A DNA stretch of 64,000 nt from Chitinophagales bacterium (GTDB lineage: Bacteria > Bacteroidota > Bacteroidia > Chitinophagales > JADIYW01). The position numbers were made by a program, and so were the translations under genes. The stretch is taken from contig JAMLHJ010000007.1 in assembly GCA_023957245.1 (NCBI GenBank), positions 1 to 64,000 of the forward strand. The letters run 5' to 3'. This document shows, piece by piece, positions 1 to 7,870 of this stretch; within the stretch, counting starts at the first letter, position 1, and each line of letters opens with the position of its first letter. Below the pieces are notes generated by a model. That model had not been told where the DNA came from and made no database searches. It saw nothing but the letters and a program-made list of their open reading frames with translations.

Positions 1-45
1 TCTATATTGTTGATACTATACGCTTTTATTGTGTTGTTTTTTGAA

Positions 46-80
46 CAAAAAAAGAGCTAGATATTTGATACCTAACTCTT
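46..80 (-). terminator. Intrinsic terminator downstream of gltX
   Basis: On the minus strand an 8-bp stem (AGAGTTAG with CTAGCTCT, one G-U pair) encloses an 11-nt loop and is followed by a run of seven T. It lies about 25 bp past the gltX stop codon. Confidence 0.75.
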
Positions 81-103
81 TATCTAAAAAGTATATTACT
101 TTT

Positions 104-1636
104 CTATTTGTTGAAATAAGCGATTGCTGATTGCATTCTTGCAATAATTTCTTCTTTACCTATCATTTCTGTCATTTCAAATAATGGTGGTCCACCTGCT
201 TCTCCACTTATCATGATTCTAAATGTGGACATAATATCACCTGGTTTGCAGCCATTTTCATTCATTATTTGTTTTATTGCAGATTCTATATTTTCTGCCT
301 GCCAATTGTCTAAGCTTTCTAAATGCTTTTGAATTTTTTCAAAAGTTGAAGGGATATTCTCTTTGCTCCAACGTTTGTTAAATTGTACCTCATCATAAGA
401 CTTTGGCTTTTCAAACATGTAGTAGCCGATATTGATGAATTCTTTAATAAATGTTACTCTGTCAACAAATAACTGAATGTATTTTTTTAAATACTCATCA
501 TCTTTCACAATATTAGCAGCTACAAACTCGGTTTTTAGTGTTGCTAATAAATCTTCTACTGGTGTTGCTTTGATATATTGTTGATTGAACCATTTTGCTT
601 TTTCGAAATCAAATTTTGCCCCAGATTTGCTTACTCTTTCTAAAGAAAAAGCTTCAATTAACTCTTCTTTTTTGTATAATTCTTGTGTTCCTCCAGGATT
701 CCATCCTAAAAAGGCTAAAATATTTACAAATGCTTCAGGTAAAAATCCTCTTTCTTTAAATCCTGTTGATTCTTCTCCTGTTTCTGGATTTATCCAATTT
801 AATGGAAATACTGGGAAACCTAACCTGTCCCCATCTCTTTTGCTGAGTTTACCATTTCCATCAGGTTTGAGAATAAGAGGTAAATGAGCAAATTCTGGCA
901 TAACTTCTTCCCAGCCTAAATATTTGTATAATAATACGTGAACGGGTGTAGAAGGCAACCATTCTTCTCCTCTAATAACATGTGTTATTTGCATTAGATA
1001 ATCATCGACAATATTTGCCATGTGATAGGTAGGCATTCCATCACTCTTAAAAATGACCTTATCATCTATTTGACTTGAATTGAAAATAACCCAACCTCTA
1101 ATAATATCATGGAAACGAATATCTTCATTACGAGAAACTTTTATTCTTACAACGTAAGCTTGATTTTCTTCCAATCTTTTCTTCACTTCATCAGCAGGTA
1201 ATGAAAGTGAGTTTTTCATATATTGTCTAGTGACATGATTGTACGCTGGATTGGGAACTCCTTGAGATTTTAATCTTTCTCTCATTTCATCCAATTCTTC
1301 AGGAGTATCAAATGCGTAGTAAGCATTACCAGATTCAATCAATTGGTCAACATATTTTTTGTAAAGATGTTTTCTATCACTTTGTCTATATGGTCCAAAA
1401 TTTCCTCCTTCGATGATTCCTTCATCTAGTTCCATTCCTGCCCATTGGAGCGATTTCATGATGTACTCTTCAGCACCTGGTACAAATCTTGTCTGGTCTG
1501 TATCTTCAATTCTTAAAATAAATTTCCCTCCATTTTTACGTGCAAAGAGATAATTATATAATGCTGTTCGTACACCTCCTAAATGTAAAGGTCCTGTAGG
1601 ACTAGGTGCAAATCTTACCCTGACTGGTCTGCTCAT
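104..1636 (-). CDS. gltX: Glutamate--tRNA ligase
   Basis: This class I aminoacyl-tRNA synthetase charges tRNA-Glu with glutamate in the cytoplasm. The 510-residue protein has the HIGH-class signature PTGPLHLGG at residues 13-21, the ATP-binding KMSKS-class loop KLSKR at 263-267, and the family motif IRGEEWLPSTP near 221-231. The length is normal for the bacterial enzyme. The ATG at 1636 starts directly with the conserved N-terminus RPVRVRFAPSPTG, so the start is secure. It is transcribed alone, divergent from the deacetylase gene, and has its own promoter element and terminator. Whether it is discriminating or also charges tRNA-Gln cannot be told from this window. Confidence 0.97.
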   Translation of the reverse strand: MSRPVRVRFAPSPTGPLHLGGVRTALYNYLFARKNGGKFILRIEDTDQTRFVPGAEEYIMKSLQWAGMELDEGIIEGGNFGPYRQSDRKHLYKKYVDQLIESGNAYYAFDTPEELDEMRERLKSQGVPNPAYNHVTRQYMKNSLSLPADEVKKRLEENQAYVVRIKVSRNEDIRFHDIIRGWVIFNSSQIDDKVIFKSDGMPTYHMANIVDDYLMQITHVIRGEEWLPSTPVHVLLYKYLGWEEVMPEFAHLPLILKPDGNGKLSKRDGDRLGFPVFPLNWINPETGEESTGFKERGFLPEAFVNILAFLGWNPGGTQELYKKEELIEAFSLERVSKSGAKFDFEKAKWFNQQYIKATPVEDLLATLKTEFVAANIVKDDEYLKKYIQLFVDRVTFIKEFINIGYYMFEKPKSYDEVQFNKRWSKENIPSTFEKIQKHLESLDNWQAENIESAIKQIMNENGCKPGDIMSTFRIMISGEAGGPPLFEMTEMIGKEEIIARMQSAIAYFNK

Positions 1637-1659
1637 TTTTTATTTTAATTCAAGAGCTA

Positions 1660-1667
1660 CAAAGGTA
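1660..1667 (-). promoter_or_regulatory. Bacteroidota -7 promoter element for gltX
   Basis: Read on the minus strand this is TACCTTTG, a perfect match to the Bacteroidota sigma-A -7 consensus TAnnTTTG, 24 bp before the gltX ATG. No clear -33 TTG is seen at the usual distance. Confidence 0.55.
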
Positions 1668-1770
1668 GGTCTTCTTAAATAATTTTGTATGTTTATTCTA
1701 GTTTATATGGTTATTATCAGTATAAAATAATTATTAGATAAAGTCAATTTTTGCATTAAAGTATAATAGT

Positions 1771-2379
1771 GTGTATTTCGTAAGGATTCCAAAATATATT
1801 TATTCCTTCTTTCCAAAGTATATTTGGAATGTGGGGTCGCATCAGATTGCGTTGACTTTTGATGATGGTCCTCATCCTGATAGTACATCTCAACTTTTGG
1901 AATTGTTGAAAAAATGTAATGTTCCTAGCACTCATTTTCTATTGGGTAAACAGGTTGAAAAATTTCCCAATATTTTTCAATTATTAAAGAGTAGTGGCCA
2001 GAAAATTGGTTCTCATTCTTTTTCTCATTTGAATGGATGGCAAACTAATCACGAAGTTTATTTTGAAGATTTTAGTAAGGGTAATCTGTTAATAAATAGT
2101 TCTATTTTTAGGCCTCCGTATGGTAAAATTACGAATCGACAATGGAGATTTATCCAATCGGCAAATCCTGAATTAAAATGCTGCCAATTTAATTTCATGC
2201 CTGGAGATTTTGATGATAAAGTAGATACTCAACTGTTAAAAGATAGAATGTATCAAGTGAGGGGTGGAGATATTATTGTTTTGCATGATCGCCCTGACTG
2301 TTGGGATAAGTATTCACCATTTTTGGAACAATGGATTATAGATATTAGAAATAGGGGATTGGAATTTGTTTTTTTGTAG
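1771..2379 (+). CDS. Polysaccharide deacetylase family protein (NodB homology domain)
   Basis: This is a carbohydrate esterase family 4 protein, a metal-dependent N-deacetylase of chitin, peptidoglycan or other polysaccharides. Of its 202 residues, nearly all form the NodB fold. Motif 1 is TFDDGPHP at 29-36, with catalytic base D31 and metal ligand D32. Motif 2 is HSFSH at 82-86, giving two metal-ligand histidines. Motif 3 is FRPPYG at 113-118, and an LHD motif lies near the C-terminus. No signal peptide is visible, so it may act in the cytoplasm or the start may be misjudged. The start chosen is GTG because no in-frame ATG lies upstream of motif 1. The substrate cannot be deduced. It is followed 59 bp later by the TatD gene on the same strand. 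Confidence 0.88.
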   Translation: MYFVRIPKYIYSFFPKYIWNVGSHQIALTFDDGPHPDSTSQLLELLKKCNVPSTHFLLGKQVEKFPNIFQLLKSSGQKIGSHSFSHLNGWQTNHEVYFEDFSKGNLLINSSIFRPPYGKITNRQWRFIQSANPELKCCQFNFMPGDFDDKVDTQLLKDRMYQVRGGDIIVLHDRPDCWDKYSPFLEQWIIDIRNRGLEFVFL

Positions 2380-2438
2380 ATGAATTTTATTTACTGTTTT
2401 CTGAAGTCTGTCTATTAATTTCTACTTATTTTTGCTTT

Positions 2439-3230
2439 ATGAATTATTGGATAGACTCTCATGCGCATATCTATCAGCCCAATTTTGAAGAAGATATTGA
2501 TGAAGTTATACAAAGAGCTTTGTCGCAAAATGTGAGGAAAATTATTTTGCCTAATATAGATTTAGCTTCTTTAGATAGAATGGTCGAATTGACTAAGAAG
2601 TATCCTTTGGTTTGTTTTCCTACTGTGGGACTTCATCCTTGTGATGTGAAAGAAGATTTTGAAGAGGTATTAAAAACAATGAAGAATTGGATTGATATTC
2701 CTAATCAATTTTCACAAGGAAAAGTTTTTGCTATTGGGGAAACAGGTTTGGATTATTATTGGGATGTTACTTTTAAAGAAGAGCAAAAAAATGCGCTAAA
2801 AATTCAAATTGAATGGGCTAAAGAATTGAATCTTCCTATTATTCTACATACGAGAGAATCTGTTCAAGATACAATTGATTTGATTAAAGAAAATTGGACT
2901 GAACAGCTTCGAGGGGTCTTTCATTGTTTTAGTGGAACAAGAGATGAAGCTGAACAAATATTGGAAATAGATAATTTTTATTTGGGGATTGGAGGTCCTT
3001 TGACCTATAAAAAATCGGATTCTCCTGCTATTTTTAGTAATATACCTCTAGAAAGAATTTTGTTGGAAACCGATGCGCCTTATTTACCACCTACACCTTA
3101 TCGTGGGAAAAGGAATGAAAGCAGTTATATTCCTATTATTGCACAAAAATTGGCTGAGGTTAAAAATTGTTCTATTGAAGAAATTCAAATTTCAACAACC
3201 CAAAATGCTGTAAATCTATTTGGGGTATAA
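2439..3230 (+). CDS. tatD: TatD family metal-dependent DNase
   Basis: This is an amidohydrolase-fold nuclease of the TatD/YcfH family (3'-5' exonuclease or deoxyribonuclease activity in characterised members). The 263-residue length is typical. Metal-site motifs are present in order: DSHAH at 6-10, GETGLDYYWD in the first third, HTRE, HCFSG and the C-terminal LLETDAPYLPP. It starts with ATG in a T-rich context and follows the deacetylase gene, so the two may be co-transcribed. The stop codon is only 8 bp from the convergent coaD stop. The cytoplasmic location is inferred from the absence of a signal sequence. Quality control of DNA ends is known for the family but cannot be tested here. Confidence 0.92.
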   Translation: MNYWIDSHAHIYQPNFEEDIDEVIQRALSQNVRKIILPNIDLASLDRMVELTKKYPLVCFPTVGLHPCDVKEDFEEVLKTMKNWIDIPNQFSQGKVFAIGETGLDYYWDVTFKEEQKNALKIQIEWAKELNLPIILHTRESVQDTIDLIKENWTEQLRGVFHCFSGTRDEAEQILEIDNFYLGIGGPLTYKKSDSPAIFSNIPLERILLETDAPYLPPTPYRGKRNESSYIPIIAQKLAEVKNCSIEEIQISTTQNAVNLFGV

Positions 3231-3238
3231 TCAATGAG

Positions 3239-3718
3239 TTATTGGATACTTTTCACTACACTTTCTACGATAGCGTCTGGGATAAATTTGCTGACATCTC
3301 CATGTCCAATGATAATTTCACGTACGATTGTCGAAGAAACAGAAGAGAGTTCTGCTTTAGATAATATTAAGATAGTTTCAATATTGGGTTCCATTGTATG
3401 ATTGAGGTGAGCAATTGTTTTCTCGTACTCAAAGTCGGCTGCACTTCTTATTCCTCTTAAAATATAATTGGCATTGATTTTTTTACAATAATTGATTGTC
3501 AAGCCATTATAATGTTCTACTTTCACTTTAGGCTCGTCTTTGAACACTGTTTTTATCCATGATATTCTGTCCTCTAAGGAGAAAAGATATTTTTTTTGTG
3601 TATTTACACCTATTGCAATAATTATTTCATCAAATAAAGGCAATGCTCTTTCTACAATGTCAATATGACCATTGGTAATAGGGTCGAAAGAACCAGGGAA
3701 AATAGCTATTTTTTTCAT
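3239..3718 (-). CDS. coaD: Pantetheine-phosphate adenylyltransferase
   Basis: This enzyme transfers AMP from ATP to 4'-phosphopantetheine, the penultimate step of coenzyme A synthesis. The 159-residue protein has the nucleotidyltransferase signature GSFDPITNGH at residues 9-18 (catalytic H18), the RGIR phosphate-binding segment, and the C-terminal SSVSSTIVRE motif. All of these are diagnostic of bacterial CoaD, and the length is standard. It is the last gene of a minus-strand group DUF3822-rsmD-coaD with 8 bp between rsmD and coaD, an arrangement I recognise from Bacteroidota. Nothing is odd in its sequence. Confidence 0.96.
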   Translation of the reverse strand: MKKIAIFPGSFDPITNGHIDIVERALPLFDEIIIAIGVNTQKKYLFSLEDRISWIKTVFKDEPKVKVEHYNGLTINYCKKINANYILRGIRSAADFEYEKTIAHLNHTMEPNIETILILSKAELSSVSSTIVREIIIGHGDVSKFIPDAIVESVVKSIQ

Positions 3719-3726
3719 AATAAAAT

Positions 3727-4281
3727 TTACTCAGGTTGATGGTGAGAAAAGAACCAAAAGTGAGTTTGACCGTAATTTCTTACTTGTAATAAATGAGGGT
3801 GCTCAGTAAAATCATGTTTGTGAGAAGTTTCTAAAATAAACCAACCATTTTCTGCTAATAGATGAGGATGTTGAATCACCATATCAGGAATTTCATCGAT
3901 GACATCTAAAGCATAAGGAGGTCCAGCAAAAATTAAATCGAAAGTTTGCCTGCTCGATCTTAAAAATTGAATAGCATCACCCTTGTTGATTTTCACTGCG
4001 TCTGATTGTATTTTGAGGTCTTCAAGAGATTTTTTTTGAAATTCCACACTGATATTTGACAAATCTACCATAGTGATATCTCTACAACCTCTTGAATACA
4101 TTTCAAATGAAATAGCACCAGTGCCTGAAAATAGATCTAAATACTTGATTTTCTCGAAGTCTATATAATTGCTCAAAATATTGAACAAGGCAACTTTTGC
4201 AATATCTGTTGTAGGTCTTGCGGGTATATTTCTAGGAGGGTTCAGTCTTCTACCTCCTAATGTGCCTGATATGATTCTCAA
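3727..4281 (-). CDS. rsmD: 16S rRNA (guanine(966)-N(2))-methyltransferase RsmD
   Basis: This SAM-dependent methyltransferase modifies G966 of 16S rRNA in the 30S subunit. The 184-residue protein has the RsmD N-terminus (RIISGTLGGRRL), the RPTTD motif, and motif I LDLFSGTGAISFE at 48-60. The catalytic motif IV, normally [DN]PPY or DPPF, reads AGPPY at 119-123, so the acidic or amide residue is Gly120. This departure is visible in the DNA as a GGA codon. The rest of the fold is intact. It overlaps the upstream DUF3822 gene by 4 bp (ATGA), indicating translational coupling. Family identity is secure; catalytic competence is open. Confidence 0.9.
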   Translation of the reverse strand: MRIISGTLGGRRLNPPRNIPARPTTDIAKVALFNILSNYIDFEKIKYLDLFSGTGAISFEMYSRGCRDITMVDLSNISVEFQKKSLEDLKIQSDAVKINKGDAIQFLRSSRQTFDLIFAGPPYALDVIDEIPDMVIQHPHLLAENGWFILETSHKHDFTEHPHLLQVRNYGQTHFWFFSHHQPE

Positions 4282-5066
4282 TGGGTTATGAATAAAAGAT
4301 TAGCTAAATAATTGGTGTGGAGATTGTCTTGATTGATTGCCTTGCTATCTAGTTCTATGTGAATATCTTCAATGTAAATATTTTGAATGTATTGGTATAG
4401 CAATTGATAAATTTCTGATTCCTTTTCGATAAGACCGGTAAGTGCTATTGGATAGGAATCTGTGGGAATGTCTAGCATTTTGTAAACCAATAATGTATAG
4501 TATAAAATATCTTCTTTATTGCTGTATTGGAAGCTATTGTAATATTGAGGTTGTTTTCCTTTTAGGTAAAAAAAGTATATTTCTTGAGGTGTAATATGCA
4601 GGTAGAGTTGGCTGATTTGAGTGTGGCTGAGGTAGTATTTGCACATGCCAAAAATAGGGGGAACTATCTGAATATTTACAAAATAACTATCTAATAATTT
4701 TTTCAGCTCAAATGGAATACTGTATGTCCAAACAAACTGTGGCGTTAAACTTTTTTGAAGAATAATATCTTTTTCCGAAATATTGTGATGAAGTACTTTT
4801 AAAGTATCAATACCATTTTCAAGATCTGGTGTTGTAGTGATAGGGATATTTCCATGAATAGCAATATTAATTTGGCTGTAAGTCTGATTCCATACCTTTT
4901 GAAATTGTTTGAGCCAAGTACTCAATTGTTTAAGGTCAATTTCATTTGTGGAAGGAGATACTAAATGTTCAATATGAGCTTTAGAAAATTGTTTTTCATT
5001 GGGCATTTTTGCCACATAAGCAAAATAAGCAGGATGCAACTCTATGTTAAGGATACTATCCGTCAC
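4278..5066 (-). CDS. DUF3822 family protein
   Basis: This 262-residue protein of unknown function matches the pattern and position of the Bacteroidota DUF3822 family, which commonly precedes rsmD. It begins with TDSILNIELHPAYFAYVA, reminiscent of an actin-like/ASKHA first strand, and has a central YLHITPQEIYFFYLKGKQPQYYNSF-type stretch that could be the second subdomain's phosphate-1 hairpin (an inference only). No signal peptide or membrane segment is seen. Its stop codon overlaps the rsmD start by 4 bp, so expression is coupled to a 16S rRNA methyltransferase and coaD. A role in ribosome or envelope assembly would be a guess. Confidence 0.75.
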   Translation of the reverse strand: MTDSILNIELHPAYFAYVAKMPNEKQFSKAHIEHLVSPSTNEIDLKQLSTWLKQFQKVWNQTYSQINIAIHGNIPITTTPDLENGIDTLKVLHHNISEKDIILQKSLTPQFVWTYSIPFELKKLLDSYFVNIQIVPPIFGMCKYYLSHTQISQLYLHITPQEIYFFYLKGKQPQYYNSFQYSNKEDILYYTLLVYKMLDIPTDSYPIALTGLIEKESEIYQLLYQYIQNIYIEDIHIELDSKAINQDNLHTNYLANLLFITH

Positions 5067-5119
5067 TATTCAGATATTTAATCTACAATTAAAAATTTCT
5101 TTCAACAATAATACACTTA

Positions 5120-5152
5120 TTTTTGTTAACAGACTATTATGATATACATTTG
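5120..5152 (+). promoter_or_regulatory. Bacteroidota-type sigma-A promoter of sucC
   Basis: A -33 element TTTTTG (5120-5125) is followed by exactly 19 bp and then a perfect -7 element TACATTTG (5145-5152). This is the best full promoter match in the window. It predicts transcription starting near 5158 and a leader of about 78 nt before sucC. Confidence 0.8.
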
Positions 5153-5236
5153 CGTCCGTATTTTATTAAATATAAAAAGGTGAAACAATAAGAATAGCTA
5201 GTATCTTAATATTTTAAATCAATAAAAATTCTTTTT

Positions 5237-6448
5237 ATGAATATACATGAGTATCAAGCCAAATCAATTTTACAAGAATATGGAGTAGCAATACAAAATG
5301 GAATTGTTGCAGAATCTCCTGAAAAAGCGGTAGAAGCTGCAAAAAAACTTTCTCTTGAAACAGGCACAAAGGTATGGGTTGTGAAGGCTCAAATACATGC
5401 TGGTGGTAGAGGAAAAGGTAAGATTGAGGGAACGGAGCAAAGAGGTGTTGCATTGGCAAAAACTGTAGATGATGTTAAGACAATCTCAAGAAATTTGATA
5501 GGTCATAATTTAATTACTATTCAGACAGGAGCACAAGGTCGTAAAGTCAATAAAGTGTTGATAGCAGAAGATGTTTATTATCCTGGAGAAAGTGATATCA
5601 AAGAATTTTATTTTTCAATCCTTTTGGATAGAGCCAAAGAATGTAATGTAATCATGTACTCGACCGAAGGAGGTATGGATATTGAAGAAGTGGCAGCTCA
5701 TACTCCTGAAAAGATTTTTAAAGAATGGGTAGATCCGACTATCGGAATTCAAGCATTTCAAGCGAGAAGGATTGCTTTCAATTTGGGACTTTCGGGCAAT
5801 GCATTTAAAAATATGGTAGCTTTTGTTCCTAAAATGTATAAAGCTTATGAAGAAACAGATGCATCAATGGTTGAAATTAATCCATTGTTAAAGACATCTG
5901 ATGATAAAGTGTTGGCTGTTGACTGCAAAATTAATATTGATGATAATGCTTTGTATCGCCATCATAATATTTCTTTGATGAGAGATTTAAGTGAAGAAGA
6001 TCCTACAGAAATTGAAGCGACAAGCCATGATTTGAATTATGTCAAATTAGATGGAAATGTGGGTTGTATGGTGAATGGAGCAGGATTGGCAATGGCGACT
6101 ATGGATATTATCAAATTGTCTGGTGGTGAGCCTGCTAACTTTTTAGATGTGGGTGGTACTGCTAATGCGACTAGGGTAGAGGCTGCATTCAGAATCATTA
6201 TGAAAGATCCAAATGTTAAAGCTATTTTGATAAATATTTTTGGAGGTATTGTACGTTGCGATAGAGTAGCTGAAGGGGTTATTGAGGCTTATAAAAATAT
6301 TGGGAATATTGAAATTCCAATTATTGTCAGATTGCAAGGTACTAATGCTGAGATAGCAAAAGATATGATAGAAAAATCTGGCTTAAAAGTACAGTCTGCT
6401 ATTCTTTTATCTGAAGCTGCAGATTTAGTTAAAAAAGCGGTAGGATAA
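5237..6448 (+). CDS. sucC: Succinate--CoA ligase [ADP-forming] subunit beta
   Basis: This is the beta subunit of succinyl-CoA synthetase in the tricarboxylic acid cycle. It forms ATP or GTP by substrate-level phosphorylation together with the alpha subunit SucD, which is not in this window. The N-terminal ATP-grasp domain starts with the canonical NIHEYQAKSILQEYGV and includes KAQIHAGGRGKG. The C-terminal ligase-CoA domain carries the MVNGAGLAMATMD and FLDVGGTA motifs and the IFGGIVRCD segment. The length of 403 residues is slightly over the usual 388-400. It is a single-gene unit with a clear promoter and terminator. Absence of sucD next door is common in Bacteroidota. Confidence 0.96.
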   Translation: MNIHEYQAKSILQEYGVAIQNGIVAESPEKAVEAAKKLSLETGTKVWVVKAQIHAGGRGKGKIEGTEQRGVALAKTVDDVKTISRNLIGHNLITIQTGAQGRKVNKVLIAEDVYYPGESDIKEFYFSILLDRAKECNVIMYSTEGGMDIEEVAAHTPEKIFKEWVDPTIGIQAFQARRIAFNLGLSGNAFKNMVAFVPKMYKAYEETDASMVEINPLLKTSDDKVLAVDCKINIDDNALYRHHNISLMRDLSEEDPTEIEATSHDLNYVKLDGNVGCMVNGAGLAMATMDIIKLSGGEPANFLDVGGTANATRVEAAFRIIMKDPNVKAILINIFGGIVRCDRVAEGVIEAYKNIGNIEIPIIVRLQGTNAEIAKDMIEKSGLKVQSAILLSEAADLVKKAVG

Positions 6449-6514
6449 TTTTCTAGCATAAAATAAAGCAAAAGGCTGTTTAGGATTTCTAGGCAGCCTT
6501 TTTGATTTTAGCAC
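6446..6514 (+). repeat. Direct repeat copy 1 (sucC 3' end plus terminator)
   Basis: This stretch, starting at the sucC stop codon with TAATTTTCTAG and ending in TTTTTGATTTT, recurs in degenerate form at 7035-7105. The two copies match over most of about 70 bp by eye, with differences concentrated in the upstream stem. Together they flank the segment that holds a recombinase fragment. Confidence 0.6.
6471..6505 (+). terminator. Intrinsic terminator of sucC
   Basis: The stem AAAGGCTG (6471-6478) pairs with CAGCCTTT (6494-6501) across a 15-nt loop, followed by a T-rich tail. It starts 23 bp after the sucC stop. Confidence 0.8.
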
Positions 6515-6674
6515 AAAAAAGTCGCTGATTCAATGTTGGATTACTGTATTTAGGGCTATTTTATGTTCGTCATTATGTTTATGCGATGTATTTCTTTGTC
6601 TCAAAGTTCGTTTATTGATTCAATAAGTCTTTCAGCATACGTGAATGCAGTCAATTTAATCCAGTTTTTTGTCA

Positions 6675-6711
6675 CAATGAAAAACCAAAAAAGCAATGAA
6701 AAACCAAAAAA
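6675..6711 (+). repeat. Short tandem duplication, 19-bp unit
   Basis: A 19-bp unit (CAATGAAAAACCAAAAAAG) at 6675-6693 is repeated immediately at 6694-6711. It lies in the gene-free stretch after sucC, in which I otherwise see no gene until the recombinase remnant. A 63-codon open frame spanning it is low-complexity and unconvincing. Confidence 0.7.
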
Positions 6712-6881
6712 TACGAATAAAAATATGTCCTTATTTTGTAATGACTCGTCCTAAAAAAAGTTTACAGTTTAATTAATTAATTCTGCTATAAGTTTATAAT
6801 TCATTTTTAGTCCTGAATTGGGTTTACAATAATAGGATTTTTTCGATGATATTTTTTCAGTTTTTATAGTTGTTTTGAGTG

Positions 6882-7037
6882 ATGAATCCAATGAACCAAC
6901 CTGAATGGCAACGATTTTATGATTTACTTGAATTGAAAGGGTATAGACCCAATACTATTAAAACATATACTGTTGAGTTTGCTCAATTGCTTTATGCCCT
7001 TAAAGATTTTCCGGTTAAAGATTCAATAATAGAGTGA
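6882..7037 (+). pseudogene. Truncated tyrosine recombinase (N-terminal core-binding fragment)
   Basis: An ATG opens a 51-codon frame. It encodes a Trp-Gln-Arg-Phe segment followed by LELKGYRPNTIKTYTVEF and then AQLLYALKDFPVKD, the hallmark first helices of the SAM-like N-terminal domain of phage-integrase/XerD recombinases (family length about 300 residues). The frame ends in TGA exactly where the second copy of the sucC terminator repeat begins (TGATTTTCTAG), so the catalytic domain has been removed. No R...HxxR...Y domain follows. I read it as the remnant of an integrated element. Calling it a functional small protein would be unsupported. Confidence 0.7.
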
Positions 7038-7105
7038 TTTTCTAGTATAATATTTAGTAAAAGAATATTATTTAGGATTCCTTAACAGCCTTTTTGACTT
7101 TTGTA
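7035..7105 (+). repeat. Direct repeat copy 2 (degenerate sucC terminator)
   Basis: This copy is related to 6446-6514: TGATTTTCTAG, then TTTAGGATT, then CAGCCTTTTTGACTTTT are all conserved. The upstream stem has decayed (GAATATT in place of GGCTG), so it can no longer form the terminator hairpin. It sits against the 3' end of the recombinase fragment. Confidence 0.6.
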
Positions 7106-7138
7106 ATGTGAGTTTAATTGATGTGAAAGAGATTTTAC

Positions 7139-7522
7139 TTATTGTTTATCGATTATCTTTTCTTTCAATTTTTCATCTAATTGTTTTGAAATATATACAT
7201 TTCCAAAAGCTCCTAATCCTACTACTTTTGTATCACCATTCCAAGTGACTTTAGTGAGTGAGAATAGGATATAGTTGTCTGAACTCACCAAATTATCAAT
7301 TATTCCATCTATGAAAATGTTGCCAAAAGCCATTCCGATAGCTTGCCCAGCCTGTGCCCATTCATTGTCATCCTCAGAGTAATTTTCTTTTATTGATTGT
7401 TGGTAAATTCTATAAAATTTATTTTTAATTGCTGACTTATGTTTGTCTTGATTGGGATTTGTCAAGATTGCAATAAGAACCAATACTCCAATAATTGCAG
7501 TGATTAAATAACTTCTTTTCAT
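7139..7522 (-). CDS. Small membrane-anchored protein, DUF4359-like
   Basis: This 127-residue protein has one N-terminal hydrophobic segment at about residues 4-21 (signal anchor or signal peptide), followed directly by TNPNQDKHKSAIKNKF. That segment resembles the start of the DUF4359 family (TNP...H..AI), whose members end with a short beta-rich part like LFSLTKV...KVVGLGAFGNVYI seen here at roughly 86-112. The function of the family is unknown. It is followed upstream on the same strand by another small membrane protein, 33 bp away, so the two may be co-expressed. The family assignment is from memory of motif shape and is moderate. Confidence 0.65.
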   Translation of the reverse strand: MKRSYLITAIIGVLVLIAILTNPNQDKHKSAIKNKFYRIYQQSIKENYSEDDNEWAQAGQAIGMAFGNIFIDGIIDNLVSSDNYILFSLTKVTWNGDTKVVGLGAFGNVYISKQLDEKLKEKIIDKQ

Positions 7523-7555
7523 AGCTGTATCATTTAGTACTAGTTTTTTATGAAA

Positions 7556-7804
7556 TTAATCCTTCTTAAAATGTTGGCCGATAGCAAAATATAAGCTTGT
7601 TGCGATTACTAAAATTGCGACAGCAATACTGCCTTTATATCCTAGTGCTTTTGCTAAATTAAATAAAATCTCTTGTTTGTCCACATTGGTACTAGAAAAA
7701 CTGATGGGGGTATTATGTTCAATATCATAAGCATAAGATACCATTATTGCTGAAAATATGATAAAGGAAATAGCATAAATCCAAGTTGATAGTTTTTTAT
7801 ACAT
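7556..7804 (-). CDS. Small two-helix membrane protein, unknown function
   Basis: I do not recognise this 82-residue protein. It has two predicted membrane helices, at about residues 8-25 (IYAISFIIFSAIMVSYAY) and 57-75 (KGSIAVAILVIATSLYFAIG), joined by a polar loop. It ends with a basic/acidic tail HFKKD, so both termini probably face the cytoplasm. It lies 33 bp upstream of the DUF4359-like gene on the same strand and 66 bp downstream of the DUF2004 gene. Codon use looks like its neighbours. It is likely real because it keeps a clean membrane pattern. Confidence 0.55.
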   Translation of the reverse strand: MYKKLSTWIYAISFIIFSAIMVSYAYDIEHNTPISFSSTNVDKQEILFNLAKALGYKGSIAVAILVIATSLYFAIGQHFKKD

Positions 7805-7870
7805 ATTTTGTTGGAATCTTTTTCATAGTAGGGGTCATAAGGGAAGTGGGATTCCTAGGCTAAAGTTAAC

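Noticed and set aside
6675..6711. Possible CRISPR repeat
   Set aside because: There are only two adjacent 19-bp units with no spacer. It is a simple tandem duplication. No CRISPR array or cas gene was seen anywhere in the window.
6563..6754. 63-codon open frame after sucC
   Set aside because: It lies inside the scar region, includes a 19-bp tandem duplication, and has no domain, start context or conserved pattern.
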